From Planctomycetaceae bacterium (GTDB taxonomy: Bacteria > Planctomycetota > Planctomycetia > Pirellulales > Thermoguttaceae): a stretch of DNA of 6,990 bases. The notes under the pieces were generated by a model that saw only the letters and a program-made list of their open reading frames with translations, was not told where the DNA came from and ran no database searches. The position numbers were made by a program, and so were the translations under genes. The stretch lies in assembly GCA_031278315.1 (NCBI GenBank), contig JAITKS010000199.1, positions 1 through 6,990 of the forward strand, written 5' to 3'. Shown piece after piece: positions 1 to 5,753 of this stretch (the stretch's first letter is position 1; every line of letters starts with the position of its first letter).

Positions 1-1
1 T

Positions 2-43
2 GACACGATTATTGTGAAGAATCCGACAAAAAAAGACAAATAG
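2..43 (+). CDS. Possible C-terminal end of a gene cut by the left edge
   Basis: Reading from base 2 gives 13 codons (DTIIVKNPTKKDK) and then a TAG stop at 41-43. The other two + frames stop within the first 15 bases. A lysine-rich hydrophilic tail would suit a real C-terminus, but 13 codons are too few to tell coding from chance, and nothing can be said about function. If real, the repeat cluster at 91-259 lies directly downstream of it. Confidence 0.3.
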   Translation, partial: DTIIVKNPTKKDK

Positions 44-90
44 CAAATCATCCGCGAATAAAATAAAATCGCCCTAAAAAGACAGCAGTA

Positions 91-192
91 TAGTGGTTAG
101 TGGTTAGTTCGCATGCGGAGATTAGCACCGATTATAAGTTCGAATCGCTAATCACTAATATTGCTCCAATATCCGATCGCCCTTTCAGGGCT
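91..192 (+). repeat. Dispersed GGTTAGT/CGCATGCGGAG element, copy A
   Basis: Two perfect GGTTAGT heptamers (95-101 and 102-108, after a partial TAGT) lead into the core TCGCATGCGGAG (109-120). About 70 bp of less conserved sequence then runs into the CCGATCGCCC palindrome. Bases 91-120 are repeated exactly, inverted, at 6813-6842 (30 of 30). Bases 101-192 align along their length, with about one gap and roughly three quarters identity by eye, to copy B at 1663-1753. The core contains the 8-bp palindrome CGCATGCG. No reading frame is conserved between the copies, so this is a non-coding interspersed repeat. Confidence 0.85.
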
Positions 193-259
193 TCGGTTTT
201 TGGGGGGATTTTACCCGCCCCGCTGGGGCGGGTTATAATCCGATCGCCCTTTCAGGGCT
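171..259 (+). repeat. GC-rich palindromic cassette flanked by 22-bp direct repeats
   Basis: A 22-bp sequence beginning ATCCGATCGCCC and ending CAGGGCT occurs exactly at 171-192 and 238-259. Each copy contains the small hairpin GCCCT-TTC-AGGGC and is followed by a T/G-rich run. Between them, 213-233 forms a strong hairpin (ACCCGCCCC, loop GCT, GGGGCGGGT; 9-bp stem). The GC richness stands out sharply from the AT-rich surroundings. From memory, similar GCCCTTTCAGGGC plus GC-hairpin modules are scattered between genes in planctomycetes and some related phyla; I could not check this. The small hairpins with T-rich tails could also end transcription on the + strand. Confidence 0.8.
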
Positions 260-504
260 GGTTTTGTTTAAAAAAAATACCTAAATTTCAAGTATGAATA
301 GTATATCAAGTCCAAAATTTAAAAACAAATCACAAGAAATAAAGAAAATTTTATATCAAATTAATACATTACATATTCAAAATGAAAACCGAAATTTAAA
401 GTGTGAATATTATATTCATTAACAAATCTGCTTTCCGATAAATTCGCAGACAGCTCTATCTATAGTTCCAATGAGACCCGTTTATAAATAATCATATCGT
501 AGTA
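260..504. other. AT-rich leader with no recognised feature
   Basis: Very AT-rich sequence between the palindromic cassette and the lipoprotein gene. It must contain that gene's promoter, but no convincing -35/-10 pair or Shine-Dalgarno sequence can be picked out. The bases just before the ATG at 505 contain no GGAG-like motif. Confidence 0.5.
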
Positions 505-1440
505 ATGCAAGTAATTCCAAATCAAAAACAAAATAAAACGAGCTGCTTAACAGCTGCTTTTTTTGTTCTGATTTACATTTTATTTTTTTGTTCTCTCGGC
601 TGCGGCACGACCAAGTGGAGCGATACTGCCCGTACAGGTACAGAACAACTTCTAATCAGTAACGCAATTGACAGCGCAGTCGGTAAAATTAATTTTCGGC
701 CTTTGGGAGATCGGCGAGTTTATCTCAATACGACAGCAATCGACAGCATAACCGATAACAAATATTTGATAATGGCACTACGTCAACACCTCGCAACCAG
801 CGGCGGCATTTTATGCGACCAAGAAACAGATGCCGATTACATTGTCGATGTCCGCGCAGGTGCCGTCGGTACGGATCGCGATGACCTTCTAGTTGGAGTT
901 CCAGCATTGTCGTTACCAACAATTCCGGGCGCAGCTATCGCCGGTACAACAATCCCCGAAATACCATTTATCAGACGAACTAAACAAGTCGGTGTCGCTA
1001 AAATTGCTGTTTTCGCATACAACAAAAAAACCGGACGACCTATCTGGGCTTCCGGAAATAGCATGAGCGAAAGCAGAGCACAAAATTTATGGTTCGCAGG
1101 AACCGGCCCCCTAACTTACGGGACAATCTACGGCGAAACAACTTTCGCCGGACACTCAATGCCGGATTTCATGCAACGAAAAAAAGACAAAAAACTAAAC
1201 TCATTCGCAGACCAAACAAGATATTTCAGAGAACACCCAAACGAACCAAATATCAAAGATAAACAACCAGATAAATCAGATAACAAAACAAAATCAATCG
1301 CTGTTGCTAACAATATCTCATCTGTTTCGACAACACCGCAAACGTCAATTCAAGAACCAACACAATCAACTCCAACACAAAATGATTCTACACCTAAACA
1401 ATCTGAATCATTGACTCCAACAGTCTATCCGTTTCCATAA
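505..1440 (+). CDS. DUF6655-like lipoprotein with low-complexity C-terminal tail
   Basis: A 311-residue predicted lipoprotein of unknown function. Residues 1-33 form a signal peptide: a basic n-region (QKQNK), a hydrophobic core at about 14-28, and SLGC with the likely lipidated Cys at 33 followed by GTTKW. The lipobox is not ideal because Ser rather than Leu is at -3. Residues about 33-220 match the planctomycete family I recall as DUF6655, with markers TEQLLISNAID, FRPLGDRRVYL, LRQHLATSGG, DADYIVDVRAGAVGTDRDD, GVAKIAVFAYN and FAGTGPLTYGTIYGETTFAGH. From about 230 onward the chain is charged, then rich in Thr, Ser, Gln and Pro, and probably disordered. The next Met is residue 89, beyond the signal peptide, so the start at 505 is the only sensible ATG, although no Shine-Dalgarno precedes it. 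It is probably anchored in an envelope membrane; its role is unknown. Confidence 0.85.
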   Translation: MQVIPNQKQNKTSCLTAAFFVLIYILFFCSLGCGTTKWSDTARTGTEQLLISNAIDSAVGKINFRPLGDRRVYLNTTAIDSITDNKYLIMALRQHLATSGGILCDQETDADYIVDVRAGAVGTDRDDLLVGVPALSLPTIPGAAIAGTTIPEIPFIRRTKQVGVAKIAVFAYNKKTGRPIWASGNSMSESRAQNLWFAGTGPLTYGTIYGETTFAGHSMPDFMQRKKDKKLNSFADQTRYFREHPNEPNIKDKQPDKSDNKTKSIAVANNISSVSTTPQTSIQEPTQSTPTQNDSTPKQSESLTPTVYPFP

Positions 1441-1564
1441 TTTTACGCTGTTCCGTTATTGCAAATTTCGATGACAGCTCATGGGAATTTTGTAATACTT
1501 CAGTGAGAAATATTTGTTTTTCAATTTTTTTGGGTTATGAATTTGAAAACATCTAATTAATTTT

Positions 1565-1591
1565 CACGAAAAGCACGAAAAGCACGAAAAG
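1565..1591. repeat. Three perfect 9-bp tandem repeats (CACGAAAAG)
   Basis: CACGAAAAG occurs three times without a mismatch at 1565-1573, 1574-1582 and 1583-1591, preceded by TTTT. It lies in the convergent intergenic region and does not continue either flanking reading frame. Arrays of this CACGAAAAG type are, from memory, common between genes in several environmental and gut phyla. Confidence 0.85.
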
Positions 1592-1620
1592 GGGATGTAT
1601 ATGATTTTGTTTTTTTAGAC

Positions 1621-1664
1621 AGGATTACAGGATTTACTGGATTATTGGATTTACTGGATTATTG
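1621..1664. repeat. GGATTTACTGGATTATT tandem repeat
   Basis: Two perfect 17-bp copies of GATTTACTGGATTATTG lie back to back at 1631-1647 and 1648-1664. They are preceded by the related AGGATTACAG (1621-1630), giving an 8-9 bp sub-periodicity of GGATTA/GGATTTA. The last base is shared with the heptamer that opens copy B of the GGTTAGT element, so the two repeat families abut directly. Confidence 0.85.
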
Positions 1665-1753
1665 GTTAGTCCGTATGCGGAGAGTAAAACGTATTCTATA
1701 TTCGAATCACTAACCGCTATTATTGATCCAATATCCGATCACCCTTTTAGGCT
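1664..1753 (+). repeat. Dispersed GGTTAGT/ATGCGGAG element, copy B
   Basis: One GGTTAGT heptamer (1664-1670) and the core CCGTATGCGGAG (1671-1682) are followed by sequence aligning with copy A, including TTCGAATC, TGATCCAATATCCGATC and a degraded CCC-TTTT-AGG palindrome. ACTAACC at 1709-1715 is the inverted complement of the opening heptamer, so the element can fold back on itself. After its single palindrome the sequence reads GGCTGGTTT, matching the flank of the second palindrome in copy A (257-264). This copy therefore lacks the central GC hairpin and one of the two direct repeats. Confidence 0.8.
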
Positions 1754-1790
1754 GGTTTGATTGATCTTTAGATTTACCTATTTCTTTGTT

Positions 1791-2747
1791 TTATTCAGCT
1801 TCTAGGTCTTTCCACACTAGCGGTCTTCTTTGTCTCGCTTCTATTCTTAAAGCGACTTCACCATTTCTGAAAATTCTTACAGTTCCGCTTGATTGACTAA
1901 TTGCAATCGCAATCGCCGAAGTTACTTTCGTAATAGCTGCAGCCGCCCAATGCCTTGTTCCTAGTCCGGGCGATAACGAAATCATTGCGTTTTTTTCACC
2001 TTGTAACATCCTGCAACAAGAATGCACAATTCCATCCGCTCCCACTAAAATAGCGCCATCAAGTTGAGCAATTTCCTTAATCCCCTCACGAACCTTACTG
2101 TCGAAAATATTCCTGTCCTTCCGTTGATAACCCTTTACCGGATCAAACCCGACCGAATGACTTTTCGCATAAACTTTTTTTGTATCACCGACAACAAATA
2201 AACAACCAATCGGCTTGCCTTCTCGTCCTTCCCATCCGATGTCAACGGCTAAATCAACAACAGTTTTAAGCGTTTTTAGAGGTACACTTGTCTCAAGCTG
2301 ACGTAAATCTCTTCCCGACAATCTCTCAAGATGTTCACCTAGATTTATCACACTTATCGAATCAAATGTCGATGGATCAAAAGTGCTGTACAAAGCTAAA
2401 ACGCGGCTTCCTCGCGGAACGAGATCATCCGCAACCGCCTCAAGTATCGCATGTGAAATACGATCATTTATCGCCGAACCTGAACTAAAATGTAAATGAA
2501 TCACACTAAAATTATTTTCGGCGGCATCTTTGAGAATATCAGATTTCATCGACGCAACTGTTATTTTGTCATCCTCGAATAATTTACGTAATCTCATCCA
2601 GTCGATTTGATACTCAGGAAAAATTATCACCGCCTGCGCCTCAACTTCCAACCGCAGTTGACGTATCTTACCAACTATACTACGAAATTGATCCGTGAAT
2701 TTTATCGTCTCTGATTTAAGAGACTCCTGATTAACCGTATCCGGCAT
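1791..2747 (-). CDS. Diadenylate cyclase, DacZ-like two-domain architecture
   Basis: A 318-residue protein predicted to condense two ATP into cyclic di-AMP. The C-terminal part (about 155-305) is a DisA_N/DAC domain, with the entry motif GREGKPIGCLFVVGD (174-188), the catalytic DGA motif at 230-232 and GTRHW at 263-267, then the conserved run ending SSGTVRIFRNGEV. The usual third residue of the RHR motif is Trp here. I believe related planctomycete proteins share this, but could not check. The N-terminal part (about 38-150, including DDLVPRGSRVLALYS) resembles the pyruvate-kinase-C-like domain that precedes DAC in archaeal DacZ. There are no membrane segments, unlike CdaA, and no C-terminal helix-hairpin-helix DNA-binding region, unlike DisA, so it should be soluble. 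The ATG at 2747 has no good Shine-Dalgarno. Confidence 0.85.
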   Translation of the reverse strand: MPDTVNQESLKSETIKFTDQFRSIVGKIRQLRLEVEAQAVIIFPEYQIDWMRLRKLFEDDKITVASMKSDILKDAAENNFSVIHLHFSSGSAINDRISHAILEAVADDLVPRGSRVLALYSTFDPSTFDSISVINLGEHLERLSGRDLRQLETSVPLKTLKTVVDLAVDIGWEGREGKPIGCLFVVGDTKKVYAKSHSVGFDPVKGYQRKDRNIFDSKVREGIKEIAQLDGAILVGADGIVHSCCRMLQGEKNAMISLSPGLGTRHWAAAAITKVTSAIAIAISQSSGTVRIFRNGEVALRIEARQRRPLVWKDLEAE

Positions 2748-2998
2748 GATATATCCAAAACTTTATCTAATAAAATTAAAATTGATAATACATTCTACAT
2801 TTACTCTTTACACTTAAAATTCCGTTTTTAAGAAATACACAACTCGTATCCCATCGAATTTACACAATCACGCAACGTAAAATAACAAAAAAACAAAACC
2901 TAAAATGTGAACAGCTTAAACAATATAAATAAAATATAACTCGACACAATAATAAATCAATCATTCAATACTTTTTGCATGAAATGATTAATCGTTAC

Positions 2999-3024
2999 AA
3001 AAAATCGGCTAAATTATCAGCCGA
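2999..3024 (-). terminator. Intrinsic terminator on the minus strand, 3' of dapL
   Basis: Read on the minus strand, TCGGCT, an 8-base loop and AGCCGA (6-bp perfect stem, 3005-3024) are followed at once by six T (complement of 2999-3004). This is the standard form of a rho-independent terminator. It lies about 210 bp past the dapL stop and 250 bp before the diadenylate cyclase start, so the two genes are probably transcribed separately. Confidence 0.65.
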
Positions 3025-3036
3025 ATAATATCAATT

Positions 3037-3228
3037 GTAATATGTCATAGTGAAATTTCTCAAAGGTTTCAAATTTATTTTTCACTAGCATTATTTTTTC
3101 ACCCTATTTTTTCACCTTATTTTTTTGATGAAATTTTTTTGATAAATAATTCCGGTCAGAAAAATAATGTTGAAAAATAAGGTTGAAAAATAAGGTTGAA
3201 AAATAAATATTCCCGCTGACTATATTAC
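3037..3228. mobile_element. Palindromic MITE/REPIN-like element
   Basis: The 192-bp segment begins GTAATATGTCATAG and ends CTGACTATATTAC, imperfect terminal inverted repeats. Its two halves are inverted relatives. The left half carries TTTATTTTTCAC and CCTATTTTTTCACC runs; the right half carries three 13-bp units GTTGAAAAATAAG (3169-3181, 3182-3194, 3195-3207, the last with one change). The halves meet around 3121-3150. Each half matches the single unit at 6603-6699: the left inverted (18 exact bases, 3065-3082 against 6656-6673) and the right direct, with a deletion of about 16 bp. No open reading frame or clear target-site duplication was found. It ends only 7 bp before the dapL stop, so it is probably transcribed as its 3' end. 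Confidence 0.6.
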
Positions 3229-3235
3229 CATCGAA

Positions 3236-4471
3236 TTAAGAATTAAACACAAATTTAATTCCATTCAATCGTTTTACTAAATCTTGCATTAGTTTGTCTT
3301 CAGCATTTTCGTCTTGTGCGGTATATGTAACCGAAAAACGTAAAAAGGCTTCCGCATTGTCCCATGGAACCGTACAAATTGAATGCTCACGTATTAGATA
3401 TTGACTTACGTCTTCTGCAGATTCGAATTTTTGTCCTCCCTCTACAGCGACAGGAGCTTTTACGTACAAAAAATACGTTCCTCCCGGAATCTCACACTCG
3501 AACCCGATATTTTTCAAAGTCTCAACTAACTTTTGCAGCCTTCGGTAATATTTCTGATTCGTCTTAACAGGAATATCCGCATTATCCAAAGCTGCAATAG
3601 CAGACTTTTGAATTGCAAGAAATTGACCGCTGTCACTATTATCTTTTATATCAGCAAACGCCCGCACAATTAACGGATTTCCACAAATCCACGCAATTCG
3701 CCAGCCGATCATATTCCAACCCTTCGACAACGAATGAATCTCAATACCGACTTCTTTCGCACCATCAATTTGCAAGAAACTCAACGGCTTACCGCTATAC
3801 GTAAACATAATATGAGCTGCATCCTGAACTACAACAAATTTATGTTTGTTCGCAAGCTCAATTACTTTTTCGTAAAATTCTACCGTCGCAACTTGACCAG
3901 TCGGACTGTTCGGATAATTCAAAATCAACAACTTTGTTTTTTGAAAAATTGAATCCGGTACAGAATCAAAATCGGGATAAAAATTATTGTCAGCTTTGAG
4001 CGGCAAATTATAAACCGTACCGCCGCAATATTTCGTGTGAGTTCCTGCAACAGGATAACCGGGTACAGTCATTAACGTTATGTCGCCCGAATTAATAAAA
4101 GCATAAGGCAGCATCGCAAGTGCAGGTTTAGAACCGATACAATGATTGATTTCCGTCGAAACGTCTAACTTGACATTGAATTGACGCAGCATAAACCGCA
4201 TAACGGCTTCTTTAAACTCAACGCAACCATTATCGGCATAACCGCGATTTTCAGGTTTATTGATTTCTTCCGCCATTACAGCACGCACCGTAGAATCGGC
4301 AAGTGCATCGTTCTCTCCGATACCAAAATCAAGCAAAATACGATCAGGAAAATCTGCTATAACCTGACGCTTTGCCCGTTTGATTTTTTCAAATTTATAA
4401 ATTTCATTCGATTTGCCGTAGAGAATTCCTCCTATACGCTCGGCAAATAAAGATTGGAAATAATTATCCAT
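3236..4471 (-). CDS. dapL: LL-diaminopimelate aminotransferase
   Basis: A PLP enzyme (EC 2.6.1.83) converting tetrahydrodipicolinate to LL-diaminopimelate in one step with glutamate as amino donor, for lysine and peptidoglycan. The opening MDNYFQSLFAERIGG, then YKFEKIKRAKR, NRGYADNG, GSKPALAMLP, TVPGYPV-GTHTKY and KDNSDSGQF are DapL signatures. Fold-type-I residues are visible: N188 in NYPNSPTG, D217 in QDAAH, the PLP lysine K250 in HSLSKGWNMIGWR, and R378 in FLRFS. H220 stands where most class I aminotransferases have Tyr. I place the start at the ATG at 4471, giving 411 residues, the normal family length. The frame stays open upstream to an ATG at 4546, but those 25 residues (rich in Tyr, Ile and Phe) lie outside the family domain. 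Neither start has a good Shine-Dalgarno. Confidence 0.93.
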   Translation of the reverse strand: MDNYFQSLFAERIGGILYGKSNEIYKFEKIKRAKRQVIADFPDRILLDFGIGENDALADSTVRAVMAEEINKPENRGYADNGCVEFKEAVMRFMLRQFNVKLDVSTEINHCIGSKPALAMLPYAFINSGDITLMTVPGYPVAGTHTKYCGGTVYNLPLKADNNFYPDFDSVPDSIFQKTKLLILNYPNSPTGQVATVEFYEKVIELANKHKFVVVQDAAHIMFTYSGKPLSFLQIDGAKEVGIEIHSLSKGWNMIGWRIAWICGNPLIVRAFADIKDNSDSGQFLAIQKSAIAALDNADIPVKTNQKYYRRLQKLVETLKNIGFECEIPGGTYFLYVKAPVAVEGGQKFESAEDVSQYLIREHSICTVPWDNAEAFLRFSVTYTAQDENAEDKLMQDLVKRLNGIKFVFNS

Positions 4472-4559
4472 CACGTTTGTTAGGGTAAAATGTAAATAAT
4501 ATTGACAGCTGCCGTAATAGTAAATAATGATATAACAAAAAAACAATATTCGATGTTAT

Positions 4560-4587
4560 TGATTATTGATCATTGATTATTGGTCAT
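4560..4587. repeat. 14-bp tandem repeat upstream of dapL
   Basis: TGATTATTGATCAT (4560-4573) is followed directly by TGATTATTGGTCAT (4574-4587), one mismatch in 14. It lies about 90-115 bp upstream of the chosen dapL start. Each unit contains a near-palindromic TGATCA/TGGTCA. It may be a simple intergenic repeat or part of the dapL control region; nothing here decides between these. Confidence 0.7.
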
Positions 4588-4608
4588 TATCCATTTGGTA
4601 AAAATAAC

Positions 4609-4806
4609 AAGGTAGGCAAGTTCGCTGAAAAGGTTGCTGCGGTTGATTTGAATCTCAAACTAGGCTGAATGAATAATCATTTTTGAGTTTTCATTATTAT
4701 TGTTTTGTTTTGTTTCGATTATCAATTTCAATTTGCACAGCCTTGTGTCGAGTATGCCGAATCAACCGTGTGTGTTCACAATTTTTCGGCGAAAATTGCC
4801 TACCTT
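4609..4806. repeat. Imperfect long inverted repeat in the dapL/PDZ-gene spacer
   Basis: AAGGTAGGCAA at 4609-4619 is the exact inverted complement of 4796-4806. The similarity continues inward: TTCGCTGAAAA and GCGGTTGATT on the left arm match TTCGCCGAAAA and ACGGTTGATT on the complement of the right arm, with a gap of several bases. The right arm also holds a local hairpin (CAATTTT 4779-4785 / AAAATTG 4792-4798), and CTGCCTACC recurs near 4850. The 509-bp spacer (4472-4980) has no convincing gene; this decayed palindromic segment may be a remnant of a small mobile element. Confidence 0.5.
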
Positions 4807-4930
4807 TGATTTTAAACTGCTTACATTTGAATTTCGGTTTGATTTATCTGCCTACCTGTTGGCATGCGGTTTTTTTTAGTGAATAACTTTTGAATCGCCG
4901 AAAATCATAGTACGAAGTGTAAATATACCT

Positions 4931-4977
4931 AAAAAGATTTTACAAAAATTCTACTGAAATTATTAAAATCTTTTTTT
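4931..4977 (-). terminator. Probable (possibly bidirectional) terminator 3' of the PDZ-like gene
   Basis: AAAAAGATTTTA (4931-4942) pairs perfectly with 4964-4975 (12 bp), and a short AATT pair extends the stem into the 21-base loop. It begins just past the stop codon of the minus-strand gene. The stem is all A/T except for one G:C pair, and the U-rich side is within the stem itself, so it is weaker than a classical terminator. On the + strand a run of seven T (4971-4977) closes it. Confidence 0.5.
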
Positions 4978-4980
4978 GTT

Positions 4981-5703
4981 TTATGGAGCGTAAACTTGTT
5001 CCGGTTGGATAGTTATAGCTTCAGAAACTCTTGGTATATAGATTTTTCCCAAAAGAACTTTTGTTGTTCCGGTTTTGATATAACGAATAACGGTGTTAGC
5101 TTCATGTTTTTCGAGTACATCTAAAGAGGTAACGCTTTCGTTATCCAGCCGGGTTATTACGTCGCCTTTTGCCAGACCGATTGAGTTTAGCGGTGAACCG
5201 GCAACAGGTTCGGAAGTCAATCTAGCGGCGGTGAAATTGTAGCCCGGAATTTGCATATTTTGTATGACAAAAGTTGCACCGAGTTTCGGCGAGTAGTAGT
5301 CATTTGTTGAAGGCACAAGTACAGGAACTTGTTTTTCGACAATAACTTTTTTCTCAACTATAACTGGTTTTTCTATTATTGTCGAAGTTGCCGGGTGTGT
5401 TACAACTACAGGTTGAGGCGGAACTACTACAACTTGACGCCGCGGATAATAATCATAAGGTGAATAACCATTTGCGGCGGCAACAATTGATCCGACTGCG
5501 CCTAGTACGCGTACGGTTCGGTCAAAATCGTTGTAATGATGACCGTGTCGGTGATACGGCGGGTGATGTCTATAATCTCCGTGATGATGCGAAGGTCCGC
5601 CGATTCGAATACTAACTTTAGCTTGAGCGGTATTGTTACTGAAAAGGATTATAGCTCCTATCAGAATCGCCAAGCAGCTGAAAAAAAATAATTTGTTGTT
5701 CAT
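4981..5703 (-). CDS. Secreted His-rich protein with C-terminal PDZ-like domain
   Basis: A 240-residue exported protein of unknown role. Residues 1-28 are a Sec signal peptide (NNK, hydrophobic 5-21, cleavage expected after AQA at 26-28). Residues 39-56 hold nine histidines (clusters HHH, HH, HRHGHH), which could bind metal ions. A small hydrophobic Gly/Ala stretch (66-79) is followed by a Tyr/Pro region and a Val/Pro/Lys-rich linker with repeated VIVEK (114-118, 120-124). Residues about 141-225 look PDZ-like: LTSEPVAGSPLNSIGLAKGDVITRLDN contains the usual SP...GL..GDVI turn of HtrA-type PDZ domains. No protease domain is present, so it is likely a binding or scaffold protein of the periplasm or surface. 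The ATG at 5703 is supported by AGGAG eight bases upstream. Confidence 0.8.
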   Translation of the reverse strand: MNNKLFFFSCLAILIGAIILFSNNTAQAKVSIRIGGPSHHHGDYRHHPPYHRHGHHYNDFDRTVRVLGAVGSIVAAANGYSPYDYYPRRQVVVVPPQPVVVTHPATSTIIEKPVIVEKKVIVEKQVPVLVPSTNDYYSPKLGATFVIQNMQIPGYNFTAARLTSEPVAGSPLNSIGLAKGDVITRLDNESVTSLDVLEKHEANTVIRYIKTGTTKVLLGKIYIPRVSEAITIQPEQVYAP

Positions 5704-5711
5704 GATTGTTT

Positions 5712-5716
5712 CTCCT
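5712..5716 (-). promoter_or_regulatory. Shine-Dalgarno of the PDZ-like gene
   Basis: On the minus strand AGGAG lies eight bases before the ATG at 5703 and fixes this start. It is the only clear Shine-Dalgarno in the window: the lipoprotein, diadenylate cyclase and dapL starts lack one, so initiation here may be stronger or of a different kind from its neighbours. Confidence 0.8.
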
Positions 5717-5725
5717 TTTTTAAAT

Positions 5726-5753
5726 TTGTTTAAGGTTTATTGTTTAAGGTTAC
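5726..5753. repeat. 14-bp direct repeat upstream of the PDZ-like gene
   Basis: TTGTTTAAGGTTTA (5726-5739) and TTGTTTAAGGTTAC (5740-5753) are adjacent and identical over 12 bases. They begin about 20 bp upstream of the ATG, within the probable 5' untranslated region or promoter. A pair of tandem operator half-sites is possible, but replication slippage is equally likely. Confidence 0.6.

Noticed and set aside
100..297. 65-codon + strand open frame over the repeat cluster
   Set aside because: It runs entirely through copy A of the dispersed repeat and the GC palindromes; the frame is not kept in copy B and no Shine-Dalgarno precedes it.
2959..2989. 7-bp inverted repeat AATCATT / AATGATT with a 17-base loop
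   Set aside because: Too short and AT-rich to stand out in this sequence, with no T-run in the right place.
3169..3207. Possible CRISPR-like array (three 13-bp units)
   Set aside because: The units are contiguous with no spacers and are far shorter than CRISPR repeats; they are simple tandem repeats inside the palindromic element.
4609..4660. tRNA-like stretch (GGTTGATTTGAATC)
   Set aside because: No acceptor stem, anticodon arm or proper T-loop could be assembled around it.
4683..4886. 67-codon + strand open frame, Cys- and Phe-rich
   Set aside because: It crosses the imperfect inverted repeat, has no Shine-Dalgarno and looks like translated T-rich DNA.
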